Assembly (NCBI GenBank): GCA_036378155.1
Contig: DASUXA010000051.1
Location: forward strand, 1 to 64,000
From: DASUXA01 sp036378155
Lineage (GTDB): Bacteria; Actinomycetota; Actinomycetes; Mycobacteriales; Micromonosporaceae
DNA length: 64,000 nt
Reading direction: 5' to 3'
Positions 17,671 to 25,945 of the stretch are shown here, one piece after another (position 1 is the first letter of the stretch; each line of letters starts with the position of its first letter). The notes under the pieces are model-generated. The model did no database searches, had not been told where the DNA came from, and saw nothing but the letters and a program-made list of their open reading frames with translations. The position numbers were made by a program, and so were the translations under genes.

Positions 17671-19464
17671 TCACCTGGCGTAGATCGCGGCGATCTCGTC
17701 GGCGTACTCCTTGAGCACGACGTTGCGCTTGACCTTCAGCGACGGGGTGATCTCCCCGGTCGCCTCGGACCAGTCGCGGGACAGGATGCGGAACACCTTG
17801 ATCGCCTCCGCCTTGGACACCGCGGCGTTGGCGTCGTCGACCGCCTTCTGGATCTCGGCTCGCAGGTCGGCGTCGTCGCGCAGGTCCGCCGGGCTGGACG
17901 AGGCAGGCTTCCCCTGGCTGGCGAGCCACTGCGGCAGAGCGTCCTCGTCGAGGGTGACCAGCGCGGCGATGAACGGCTGCCGGTCGCCCACCACCATGCA
18001 CTGGCTGACCAGCGGGTGGGCGCGCAGCCGGTCCTCCAGTACCGCCGGGGCGACGTTCTTGCCGCCGGCGGTCACGATCAGCTCCTTCTTCCGACCGGTG
18101 ATCCGCAGGAACCCGTCGTCGTCCAGGCTGCCGAGGTCGCCGGTGTGGAACCAGCCGTCCTCGGTGAGCACCTCGGCGCTCGCGGTCGGGTTGTTCCAGT
18201 ACCCCTGGAACACGATGTCGCCTTTGACCATGACCTCGCCGTCGTCGCCGATGCGCACCGACACGCCGGGCAGCGGTCGCCCGACGGTACCGATCTTCAC
18301 CGCGCCCTGCCGGTTGGTGGAGATCGCCGGGGACGTCTCGGTCAGCCCGTACCCCTCGTAGATGGTGATCCCGGCGCCCCGGAAGAAGTGCGCCAGCCGC
18401 TCGCCCAGCGGCGCGCCCCCGGAGATCGCGGCGTTGATCCGCCCGCCCATCGCGTCCCGCACCCGGTGGTACACCAGCCGATCGAAGATCGCGTGGCGCA
18501 GCCGCAGCCACGCTCCCGGCCGCCCGGAGTCCAGCGCCTCGCTGTAGGCGACCGCGACCTGCTCCGCCCGGTCGAAGATCCCGCCCTTGCCTTCGGCGTG
18601 GGCATGCTGCTTCGCGCCGTTGTACATCTTCTCGAAGACCCGGGGCACGGACAGCACGAACGTCGGCTGGAACGACTTCAGGTCGTCGGCGAGGTTCTTG
18701 ATGTCGGCGGCGTGCGCGGTACGCGCCCGTACCTGGACGACGCCGATCTGGATCAGCCGGGCGAACGAGTGCGCCAGCGGCAGGAACAGCAACGTCGAGG
18801 AGTTCTCGTTGAACAGGTCGGTCAGCCCCGGGATCGCGTTGGCGATGTCGCAGTACATGTTGCGGTGGGTGAGCGTGCAGCCCTTGGGTCGCCCGGTGGT
18901 ACCGCTGGTGTAGATGATCGTGGCGAGGTCGTCCGCCCCGGTCGCCTCGCGTCGCCGCGCCACCTCGGCGGGGTCCACCGCCGCGCCCGCCGCGATCAGG
19001 TCGTCCACCGCACCGGCGTCGATCTGCCACACGCGGGTCAGGGCGGGCACCCGGTCGCGCACCCCCGCCACCACCGCCGCGTGTGCGGCGGTCTCGACCA
19101 CGGCGACCTGCGCCGCCGAGTCGGACAGGATCCAGGCGACCTGCTCAGCGCTGGACGTCTCGTAGATCGGTACGGTCGCCGCGCCGCACGCCCAGATCGC
19201 GTAGTCGAGCAGAGTCCACTCGTACCGGGTCTTGGACATCAGGGCGACCCGCGTGCCGGGTTCGACGCCGGCCGCGATCAGCCCCCGGGCGACCGCGATC
19301 ACCTGGTCGCGGAACTGCGCGCAGGTCACGTCCTGCCACCCGGCGTCGACCCGGCGGGAGAACTGGACGTGATCCGGCGCCTGGTCGGCGTTGTCCCAGA
19401 CCGGGTCGGTCAGGTTGGCCGAGTCCGCTATGCGTACGACCGGGGGTACGGAGAACTCACGCAC
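17671..19464 (-). CDS. Long-chain fatty-acid-CoA ligase (FadD15-like)
   Basis: 597 aa, ANL superfamily. The phosphate-binding loop is YTSGTTGRPKG near residue 187. Later motifs are YGLTETSP near 340, the adenylate motif FHTGDLG, and the hinge RITGRKKELIV. The C-terminal lysine region is SLKVKRNVV. It activates fatty acids with ATP and CoA at the membrane. Length and motifs match mycobacterial Rv2187 (FadD15), and the neighbours pimB and the SRPBCC gene are also shared with that locus, from memory. The kinase GTG follows 3 nt after its stop. It is divergent from the SRPBCC gene across about 150 nt. Confidence 0.93.
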   Translation of the reverse strand: MREFSVPPVVRIADSANLTDPVWDNADQAPDHVQFSRRVDAGWQDVTCAQFRDQVIAVARGLIAAGVEPGTRVALMSKTRYEWTLLDYAIWACGAATVPIYETSSAEQVAWILSDSAAQVAVVETAAHAAVVAGVRDRVPALTRVWQIDAGAVDDLIAAGAAVDPAEVARRREATGADDLATIIYTSGTTGRPKGCTLTHRNMYCDIANAIPGLTDLFNENSSTLLFLPLAHSFARLIQIGVVQVRARTAHAADIKNLADDLKSFQPTFVLSVPRVFEKMYNGAKQHAHAEGKGGIFDRAEQVAVAYSEALDSGRPGAWLRLRHAIFDRLVYHRVRDAMGGRINAAISGGAPLGERLAHFFRGAGITIYEGYGLTETSPAISTNRQGAVKIGTVGRPLPGVSVRIGDDGEVMVKGDIVFQGYWNNPTASAEVLTEDGWFHTGDLGSLDDDGFLRITGRKKELIVTAGGKNVAPAVLEDRLRAHPLVSQCMVVGDRQPFIAALVTLDEDALPQWLASQGKPASSSPADLRDDADLRAEIQKAVDDANAAVSKAEAIKVFRILSRDWSEATGEITPSLKVKRNVVLKEYADEIAAIYAR

Positions 19465-19617
19465 CTGATGTCTCCTTCGGCAAGGGGCTGCCGCCCCGCT
19501 ATGACCGTATCGGACGGTACCCGCTGTGCCCGGCGACCGGGCAGCGTCTCACCGTAGGGCGGACCCAGGTCGAGCCGGACACCGTTGTGGCGCTACTCAC
19601 CAGGTAGCCTCCCACGC

Positions 19618-20073
19618 ATGGCCGACACATCGACCCAGTCGATCCGGATCGCCGCGCCGCCCGCCCGGATCGCGGCGGTGATCTGCGACTTCGCGCGGTA
19701 CCCCGAGTGGGTGTCGGCGGCCAAGAAGGTCGAGGTCGTCGAGGAGTACGAGGACGGCTACGCCAGCCAGGTGCGGTTCGCGCTGGACGCCGGTCCGGTG
19801 GCGGACGAGTACACGCTGCGCTACGAGTACTCCGAGGACCTCACCCGGATCGAATGGCACCTGGTCGCGCCGTCGAAGATGCAGCGCGCCCAGGACGGGT
19901 CGTACGACATCGCCGACAACGGCGACGGCACCTCGACCGTCACGTACACCCTGTCGGTCGAGCTGACCGTGGGCATGCTGGGCATGTTCAAGCGCAAGGC
20001 GGAGAAGGTCATCATGGATACCGCGCTGCGCGAGTTGAAGCGCCGGGTCGAGTCGTCGGAGGACGACCGGTGA
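19618..20073 (+). CDS. SRPBCC/polyketide-cyclase-like lipid-binding protein
   Basis: 151 aa, full length for the single-domain START/Bet v1 fold. IRIAAPPARIAAVICDFARYPEW at the start is the typical first strand and helix. The long final helix includes VIMDTALRELKRRVE. Members bind hydrophobic ligands in a central cavity. No catalytic signature is visible, so the ligand is unknown. It corresponds to Rv2185c (TB16.3) by fold, size and position beside the acyl-CoA ligase. Its stop overlaps the next gene (GTGA). The ATG at 19618 has no strong Shine-Dalgarno but fits the family N-terminus. Confidence 0.88.
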   Translation: MADTSTQSIRIAAPPARIAAVICDFARYPEWVSAAKKVEVVEEYEDGYASQVRFALDAGPVADEYTLRYEYSEDLTRIEWHLVAPSKMQRAQDGSYDIADNGDGTSTVTYTLSVELTVGMLGMFKRKAEKVIMDTALRELKRRVESSEDDR

Positions 20074-20618
20074 CCGGGCACGACGCGCCCCGCGCTCGCG
20101 AGGAGGCCGAGCGCCTGGTCGCGTCGGTGCTCGCCGCGGTCACCTTCGCCGCGCGTGGGCTGGGCGCCGGGCACGGGGCGTCGGCAGCCCGGGCGATGGG
20201 CGTACCGCCCGAGGTCGCCGGGCTGCTCGGGCGGATGTTCGGTCCGAACGTCGCCACCGGCGCGCCGGAGTGCTGCGTCTGCCCGATCTGCCGAACCATC
20301 GCGGCGCTGCGCGATCCCGATCCCGAGGTCGCCGAGCGGCTGGCGACCGGGGTCGGCGACCTCGCCGCCGGCGTGGCGAACCTGCTCCGCGCGTTCTCCG
20401 CCGGCGCCCAACGCCGGGACGCGTCGACGGACACCCGGACGGACACCCGGACGGACACCCCGACGGACACCCCGACGGACACCCGGACGGACACCGCGAC
20501 GGGTGCCGGTGCGCGCGGCGCAGCCGGCGAAGGGTCGGGCGGGAAGCCGCCGGATGGTGACGCTCACGACGACCCGTGGCATGCCGCCACCACGGCTGAC
20601 CGTCCGGCGGACGGCTGA
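20070..20618 (+). CDS. DUF5304-like protein with CxxC motif and repetitive Thr/Asp tail
   Basis: 182 aa. The N-terminal 115 residues contain ECCVCPICR near 66-74, a possible zinc or redox cysteine cluster, and AERLATGVGDLAAG. This pattern I associate with the actinobacterial DUF5304 family. Residues about 119-142 are six TDTR/TDTP-type tetrapeptides encoded by six 12-bp DNA repeats, followed by a Gly/Asp-rich tail that looks disordered. Function is unknown. The GTG start overlaps the SRPBCC stop, so the two are translationally coupled. Glucokinase follows 61 nt on. Confidence 0.75.
   Translation: MTGHDAPRAREEAERLVASVLAAVTFAARGLGAGHGASAARAMGVPPEVAGLLGRMFGPNVATGAPECCVCPICRTIAALRDPDPEVAERLATGVGDLAAGVANLLRAFSAGAQRRDASTDTRTDTRTDTPTDTPTDTRTDTATGAGARGAAGEGSGGKPPDGDAHDDPWHAATTADRPADG
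20426..20497. repeat. Six tandem 12-bp units in a coding sequence
   Basis: GACGGACACCCG and close variants repeat six times head to tail, in frame, encoding alternating TDTR and TDTP units. Copy number could change without a frameshift. Confidence 0.9.
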
Positions 20619-20679
20619 GATAGCGTTCCGGCAGCCAGTCGAGGGACTGCGCGTCCGTTCCACGGAAGGGGTAGACGCG

Positions 20680-21627
20680 GTGGCGTTGACCATCGGAGTC
20701 GACATCGGCGGCACCAAGGTGCTCGGCGGTGTGGTCGACGGCGACGGCCGGGTGCTCGCGACCGCCCGTCGCGACACCCCAGCCGGCGATACGGCACTGA
20801 CCCTCGACCGGATCGTCGAGGTGATCTCGGAGCTCGCGGCGGCGTACCCGGTCGCCGCGATCGGCGTCGGCGCCGCCGGATGGATTGACGCCGACCGCTC
20901 GACGGTGCTGTTCGCGCCCAATCTGGCGTGGCGCGACGAGCCGCTGCGCGACGAGATCATGGCGCGGGTCAAGGTACCGGTGGTGGTCGAGAACGACGCG
21001 AACGTCGCCGCCTGGGCCGAGTTCCGGTTCGGCGCCGCCGAGGACGCCGACGACTCGATGGTGCTGTTCACCGTCGGTACCGGCATCGGCGGCGGACTCG
21101 TGCTCGGCGGGTCGCTGGTGCGCGGCGCGCACGGCATGGCCGGCGAACTCGGGCACATGCTGCTGGTACCGGGCGGTCAACTGTGCGGCTGCGGACGGCA
21201 CGGTTGCATCGAGCAGTACGCCAGCGGCAGCGCCCTGGTCCGGTTCGCACAGAACGGGGCGACCGTGGACCCGGCCGAGGCGGCGGTGCTGCTGGAGATC
21301 GCGGGCGGGGACATCGACAAGATCACCGGCCCGATGGTCACCCAGGCGGCGCGGGCCGGCGACCCGGTCTCGCTGCGGGCGTTCGAGCAGGTCGGGTACT
21401 GGCTGGGCCACGGGCTCGCGGACCTGGTGCAGATCTTCGACCCGCAGGTGCTCGTCGTCGGCGGCGGCGTGATCGACGCCGGTGAGCTGCTCCTGGAGCC
21501 CGCCCGCCGGTCGTACCGGGACGCGCTGGCACACCGCGCGCAGTTGCCGATCGCCGAGGTGCGCGCGGCGAGACTGGGCAACACCGCCGGTGTGGTGGGC
21601 GCCGCCGACCTGGCGCGCCGCCGGTAG
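20680..21627 (+). CDS. glk: ROK-family glucokinase
   Basis: 315 aa. The N-terminal ATP-binding loop is VDIGGTKVLGG. GxGIGGGLVL near 130 and the zinc/ROK signature CGCGRHGCIEQYASG near 168-182 are intact, and HGMAGELGH gives the sugar-contacting residues. It phosphorylates glucose in the cytosol for glycolysis; a phosphofructokinase lies 11 kb downstream. Streptomyces glkA sits in a comparable backbone, from memory. GTG at 20680 is chosen because GGAAGGGG lies upstream and the protein then starts just ahead of the first strand. Confidence 0.92.
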   Translation: MALTIGVDIGGTKVLGGVVDGDGRVLATARRDTPAGDTALTLDRIVEVISELAAAYPVAAIGVGAAGWIDADRSTVLFAPNLAWRDEPLRDEIMARVKVPVVVENDANVAAWAEFRFGAAEDADDSMVLFTVGTGIGGGLVLGGSLVRGAHGMAGELGHMLLVPGGQLCGCGRHGCIEQYASGSALVRFAQNGATVDPAEAAVLLEIAGGDIDKITGPMVTQAARAGDPVSLRAFEQVGYWLGHGLADLVQIFDPQVLVVGGGVIDAGELLLEPARRSYRDALAHRAQLPIAEVRAARLGNTAGVVGAADLARRR

Positions 21628-21637
21628 GGGTGGCGCG

Positions 21638-22333
21638 GTGGCGGACGGTACCCGGCTGCGCGTCGTCACGTACAACGTGCATTCGCTCCGCGACGACCGC
21701 GCCGCGCTCGCGTCGGTCGTCCGCGACCTCGCGCCCGACGTGGTGATCGTCCAGGAGTCGCCGCGCCGGCTGCGTTGGCGGACCCGGTGCGCGACCCTCG
21801 CCCACGCGTTCGGGCTGGTGGTCGCCGCGGGCGGTCAGCCGGCCGTGGGCAACCTGGTGCTCACCAGTTACCGGGTCCGGGTCCACGACACCTGGGTCGT
21901 CCGGTACCCGCTCGTCCCCGGTCGGCACCTGCGCGGCGCGGCGTTCGCCCGCTGCTCGGTGGGGCGGGTGCCGTTCGTGGTCGTCGGCTCACACCTGTCC
22001 CTCGACCCGACCGAGCGGGTGTCCCAGGCGCACTCGCTGCGCGCCACGCTCGCCGGGCTCGACGCGCCGGTGGTACTCGGGGTGGACGTCAACGACGTGC
22101 CGGACAGCGTCGCCTGGCGCCGGCTGTGCGACGGGCGGCGGGACGCGGCGGTGGCGGGGCCGGCGCACGCGGGCGGTACCGCCACCTTCCCGGCTGACGG
22201 TCGACGGATCGACGCGATCTTCGTGGACAGCGCGATCGAGGTCGCCGGGTACCGCGTGGTGGACAGCGACCTGGCGCGACGGGCCAGCGACCACCTGCCC
22301 GTCGTGGCCGATCTGGTGCTGCCGGTCGGGTAG
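21638..22333 (+). CDS. Endonuclease/exonuclease/phosphatase (EEP) family protein
   Basis: 231 aa. RVVTYNVHSLRDD at the start gives the EEP Asn. The catalytic Glu is in VIVQESPRR, the Asp/Asn pair is in LGVDVNDVP, and the C-terminal ASDHLPVVADL carries the catalytic His. The family hydrolyses phosphodiester bonds in DNA, lipids or small molecules; substrate cannot be read here. It starts 10 nt after glucokinase and is likely co-transcribed. No signal peptide is seen. Confidence 0.85.
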   Translation: MADGTRLRVVTYNVHSLRDDRAALASVVRDLAPDVVIVQESPRRLRWRTRCATLAHAFGLVVAAGGQPAVGNLVLTSYRVRVHDTWVVRYPLVPGRHLRGAAFARCSVGRVPFVVVGSHLSLDPTERVSQAHSLRATLAGLDAPVVLGVDVNDVPDSVAWRRLCDGRRDAAVAGPAHAGGTATFPADGRRIDAIFVDSAIEVAGYRVVDSDLARRASDHLPVVADLVLPVG

Positions 22334-22460
22334 CCGCTGATTGGGTGTGGACCGCGACGGACGTGCCTCTGCGCCGCGGGAACAGCGGTAGTCGCGGCGG
22401 GTGGACAATTCCGGCCGGCGCGGCGAGGATTGCCCCGCCGAGGCGGAGAGAGGGATACGG

Positions 22461-23903
22461 GTGACGGTCGATTCGTCCGGGTGGGACGGTGCCGGCGCGG
22501 TGGCGCCGATCTGGCAGGAGGGACGGCCGGTCTTCGACCGGGGCGAGACGGTCTGCGTGATCGGCGCCGGGGCGAGCGGCCTGACCGCCATCAAGAACCT
22601 CAAGGAACGCGGATTCACCGTCGACTGCTTCGAGCGGGAGACCGGCGTCGGCGGGGCGTGGAACTGGCGGCACGACCGCAGTCCGGTGTACGGCAGCACC
22701 CATCTGATCTCGTCGAAGCCGTTCACCCAGTTCCCCGACTTCCCGATGCCGGACGACTGGCCGGACTACCCGCACCACGGTCAGGTGCTCAGCTATCTGG
22801 AGCGGTACGCCGAGCATTTCGGGCTGCGCGAACACATCTGGTTCGGTACCGAGGTGACCCGCGTCGAGCCCGCCGAGGGCGACCGGTGGGACGTCACCAC
22901 CCGGATCGGCAGCGGCGGGCCGGAGCGCACCCAGCGGTACGCGGCGGTCGTGGTCGCCAACGGGCACAACTGGTCGCCGAAGCTGCCGGACTACCCGGGC
23001 ATGGACGAGTTCCGGGGCGAGATCATCCACGCGTCGGCGTACAAGGACGCCGCCCAGCTGCGCGGTCGCAAGGTGCTCGTGGTCGGCGCCGGCAACTCCG
23101 GCTGCGACATCGCCGTGGAGGCTGCCCAGCAGGCGACCCGCTGCTGGCACTCGACCCGGCGCGGCTACTGGTACGCCCCGAAGTATGTTCGCGGTCGCCC
23201 CGCCGACCAGGTCAACGACCTGGTCGGCGGGCTGCGGCTGCCGCTGCGGGTACGGCAGTGGCTGTTCCAGCGGGAACTGCGCACCACGGTCGGCGACCTG
23301 ACCCGGTTCGGGCTGCCCCGCCCCGACCACAAGGTGTACGAGACCCACCCGATCGTCAACAGCCAACTCGTGTACTACGTCGGGCACGGCAGGATCACGC
23401 CGGTACCGGACGTCGAACGCTTCGAGCGGTCGAAGGTCGTTTTCACCGACGGACGCGACGCCGACGCCGACCTGGTCGTCCTCGCCACCGGATATTTGCC
23501 GCGCTTCGAGTTCCTGGCGCCCGACGTGCTCGCCGCCGACCCGTCCGGGCGGCCCCGGCTGCACCTGCACGTGTTCACCCGGCGGTACCCGACGCTCGCG
23601 GTCACCGGGCTGGTCCAGCCCGACTCCGGGGTGTTCGCGATCTGTCACTGGCAGGCCGTGGCGATCGCTGACTGGCTGCGGCTGCGGGCAGCCGACCCGC
23701 AGCGGGCGGCGCGGTTCTGGGCGAAGGTGGCAGCGGCGGGCGACCAGCGGTGGACCGCCGCGAAGGTGAAGGACTCCACCCGGCACTGGTTCGAGGTGAG
23801 CCACACCGTGTACCTGCGGGCGCTGCAGGACGCCCTGACCGAGTTGGACGCCGGCGTGCCCGGCCGGCGGTCGAACGCCGGCGTCCCGGGCGGTCTGAGG
23901 TGA
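22461..23903 (+). CDS. Flavin-containing monooxygenase (class B)
   Basis: 480 aa. The FAD Rossmann motif is VIGAGASGL near residue 35 and the NADPH motif is VVGAGNSGCDI near 210. The class B FMO identifying pattern FxGxxxHxxxY is present exactly (FRGEIIHASAY near 190). VGGAWNWR follows the FAD site and ATGYLPRFE is the usual late ATG motif. It would oxygenate a nucleophilic N or S centre or a ketone using NADPH and O2; the substrate is unknown. GTG at 22461 follows AGGCGGAGAGAGGG. The hydrolase gene follows by 84 nt. Confidence 0.9.
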   Translation: MTVDSSGWDGAGAVAPIWQEGRPVFDRGETVCVIGAGASGLTAIKNLKERGFTVDCFERETGVGGAWNWRHDRSPVYGSTHLISSKPFTQFPDFPMPDDWPDYPHHGQVLSYLERYAEHFGLREHIWFGTEVTRVEPAEGDRWDVTTRIGSGGPERTQRYAAVVVANGHNWSPKLPDYPGMDEFRGEIIHASAYKDAAQLRGRKVLVVGAGNSGCDIAVEAAQQATRCWHSTRRGYWYAPKYVRGRPADQVNDLVGGLRLPLRVRQWLFQRELRTTVGDLTRFGLPRPDHKVYETHPIVNSQLVYYVGHGRITPVPDVERFERSKVVFTDGRDADADLVVLATGYLPRFEFLAPDVLAADPSGRPRLHLHVFTRRYPTLAVTGLVQPDSGVFAICHWQAVAIADWLRLRAADPQRAARFWAKVAAAGDQRWTAAKVKDSTRHWFEVSHTVYLRALQDALTELDAGVPGRRSNAGVPGGLR

Positions 23904-23931
23904 GCGCGGTGCCAGCGAAGGAGGCATCACG

Positions 23932-23991
23932 GTGAGCGCGAGGAGTGAGCGCAGCGAGCCCCGCAGTCGCGAACGAAAGGCATTCCCGTGA
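23932..23991 (+). CDS. Possible 19-codon leader frame, REP-like repeat sequence
   Basis: AAGGAGG lies 7 nt before a GTG that opens a 19-residue frame rich in Ser, Arg and Glu, ending in TGA that overlaps the hydrolase start as GTGA. The DNA (GAGCGCAGCGAG, GCAGTCGCGAACGAA) resembles a short intergenic repeat I recall from Micromonospora-type genomes. It may be a mobile short repeat, a coupling leader, or both. Confidence 0.4.
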   Translation: MSARSERSEPRSRERKAFP

Positions 23992-24791
23992 GCGCCCCGC
24001 GGATCGTACGGACCTGGGAGTGGGCGCTTCCGCCCGAGCCGGTGCGGCGCGAGGTGGTGTCCGCGTTGCCCGTGGACGACGAGGGCAAGCCGCCGGTGCT
24101 GTTCGTACCGGGTTTCGGTCACGGGGCGTGGGTGTTCGCCGAGCATTGGCTGGAGCAGACCGCGTCGCGGGGGTTCCCGGCGTACGCGATGAGCCTGCGC
24201 GGGCACGGCGGCAGCGGGTCGACCCGGCGCGCCGGGCTGCGCGCGTACACGCACGACGTCACCCAGGTCGCGGCGAGCCTGCCCCGCCAGGCGGTACTGG
24301 TCGGTCACGGCGCGTCCGCCCTGGTGGTGGCGCGTGCCCTGGCCCGGTACCCGGCGCGCGCGGCGGTGCTGGTTTCGCCGGTACCGGGCGGGTTCCGCAC
24401 CGCCCTGACCGCGCTCGCCCGCAACCCGATCGGCACCCTGCCCGCCTTGGTCGGCGGCAGGCTGCGGCTGCGTCGAGGACAGCTGTTCAGCCGGGAACTG
24501 CCGACGTCGGTGGCGCGTGGGTACTCCGCCCGGCTCGGTCGCGCGTCGACCCGCGCCCAGTGGCAGTTGCTGTTCGGTCGCGCCCCTGAGCCGCCGGTCG
24601 GCGACCCGCCGGTGCTGGTGGTCGGCAGTCCGGACGACCGAGTGGTACCGCGTTCGGCGCTGACCCGGGTGTCCCGCCGGTACGGTCGGGCACCGCTGCT
24701 GTTTCCCGGCGTGGGTCACGACATGATGCTCGACGCGCGGTGGCGGGAGCCGATCGACGCGATCCTGGACTGGGTCGACAAGCCGGTCTGA
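23988..24791 (+). CDS. Alpha/beta-hydrolase fold protein with altered nucleophile elbow
   Basis: 267 aa. FVPGFGHGAW is the oxyanion-loop region. The acid is likely Asp in GSPDDRVVP near 210, and the catalytic His is in GVGHDMML near 245. At the nucleophile elbow the expected GHSxGG reads GHGASA (near 105): the Ser position is Gly, with Ser two residues later. It may be non-catalytic or use a shifted nucleophile. It follows the monooxygenase in the same direction, so it may act on a related compound. The GTG start overlaps the leader stop. Confidence 0.85.
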   Translation: MSAPRIVRTWEWALPPEPVRREVVSALPVDDEGKPPVLFVPGFGHGAWVFAEHWLEQTASRGFPAYAMSLRGHGGSGSTRRAGLRAYTHDVTQVAASLPRQAVLVGHGASALVVARALARYPARAAVLVSPVPGGFRTALTALARNPIGTLPALVGGRLRLRRGQLFSRELPTSVARGYSARLGRASTRAQWQLLFGRAPEPPVGDPPVLVVGSPDDRVVPRSALTRVSRRYGRAPLLFPGVGHDMMLDARWREPIDAILDWVDKPV

Positions 24792-24874
24792 GCATCCAGG
24801 GGCGGTCGGACCGGAGGCGTCGCGAAGGGATCCAGCGTCGCCAGGGGCGAGGCGCGGCCCGGACCGCCTGCGGT

Positions 24875-25810
24875 TTAGACGACCGCGCCGTCGTCGGGGC
24901 GGTCGTTGTCGTCGTCGTCGCCGGGCCGCAGCCGCCACACCAGTGTCGCGAACCCGCTGACGATGCCGGCGAATCCGAGCACCAGCGCGGTCTCGGAACC
25001 GACCGGCAGCAGCGTCGGCCAGATGAGGACGACCAGACCGGCGGCGATCCCGCAGACCGCCAGGATGCTGTACGGCGAGAAGCGGGGCAGCGGCGGCGGC
25101 GGGGGAGGGGTGTACCCCTCGTCCTCGTCGTCGGGCAGGTCCGCGCCGAACGTGTCCATCCCGTCGAGCAGCGACCCGTCGGGCCGGTCCGTACGGTCGG
25201 GCTGGTCGGTCCGGTCCGGCTGGTCCGGTCCGACGTCGATGCGCCCCGACCACCGGGCGAGGCCGGTGGGTCGGTCGCCGGTACCGCCGGCGGTCGGCTG
25301 GTTGCCCGCCAGGTTCTCCGCCGCCGGCCAGGTCGCGGCGGTCGGGTCGACGGCGGCATCGTACCCGGCGACGATGCGTGCCCACGCGGCGTCGATGTCG
25401 TCGAGCCGGGTGCCGTCGTCGGCGCCCCCGACCGGGTCGCTGCGGTCGACCGTCGCCACGGTGTCGCCGCCCCCGGTACCGCCGTCGGCAGTCCCCGGTT
25501 CCTCGCCGCTCGCGGTTTCCTCGGCGGGCGCGGTTGCCTCCTCGCGGCGCAACCGGTCCAGGTGGGCGCGAGCCGTCGCCAGGTGCTCGCGGTCGACGTA
25601 CAACCGGTCGATCGGGGTGCTCGGCAGCATCGCGGTACGGGTGACCGGGTGCAGGTCGGACGCGGGTTGCAGGTACGCCGCGATCCCGGCGACACCGAGC
25701 ACGTCGAGCAGGTGTTCGCCGACGCGCGGATCGACGTCGCCCGCGGCGGCGTACTCAGCCGCTGTCAGCCCATTGTCCCGGCGACCGCGTCGCGCTCCAC
25801 CCGCTGGCAC
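24875..25810 (-). CDS. Membrane protein with acidic linker and C-terminal hydrophobic hairpin (DUF308-like)
   Basis: 311 aa, not firmly recognised. Residues about 20-90 form a small folded domain (VGEHLLDVLGVAGIAAYL, VDREHLATARAHL). A long acidic, Gly/Thr-rich linker follows, with QPDRTD-type repeats and a PPPPPP run near 240. The C-terminus has two hydrophobic segments, one starting YSILAVCGIAAGLVVLIW and one starting TALVLGFAGIVSGFATL, then an Asp-rich cytoplasmic tail. The topology suggests a membrane-anchored protein with a cytoplasmic N-domain. GTG at 25810 is chosen because GAGAGGGG lies upstream. It is divergent from the acyltransferase. Confidence 0.65.
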   Translation of the reverse strand: MPAGGARRGRRDNGLTAAEYAAAGDVDPRVGEHLLDVLGVAGIAAYLQPASDLHPVTRTAMLPSTPIDRLYVDREHLATARAHLDRLRREEATAPAEETASGEEPGTADGGTGGGDTVATVDRSDPVGGADDGTRLDDIDAAWARIVAGYDAAVDPTAATWPAAENLAGNQPTAGGTGDRPTGLARWSGRIDVGPDQPDRTDQPDRTDRPDGSLLDGMDTFGADLPDDEDEGYTPPPPPPLPRFSPYSILAVCGIAAGLVVLIWPTLLPVGSETALVLGFAGIVSGFATLVWRLRPGDDDDNDRPDDGAVV

Positions 25811-25945
25811 CGTCGTCCCCTCTCGCCCAGCCACCGACCAGGGCGGCACCCGCGGCAATCGTGACACGCGGTCGGGCAGTTCGGGGAGTGCGTTGTGGTG
25901 GCGTGGCGGGTATTCGTAGGCTCGTTGCCAACACCGGGAGGACGC

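Noticed and set aside
16588..19557. A 989-codon rightward open frame across the kinase and ligase genes
   Set aside because: Its translation is low-complexity Arg/Gly/Gln with no domain, opposite well-supported genes.
22089..25385. A 1098-codon leftward frame across the monooxygenase and hydrolase genes
   Set aside because: Antisense shadow of genes with intact motifs; no start context.
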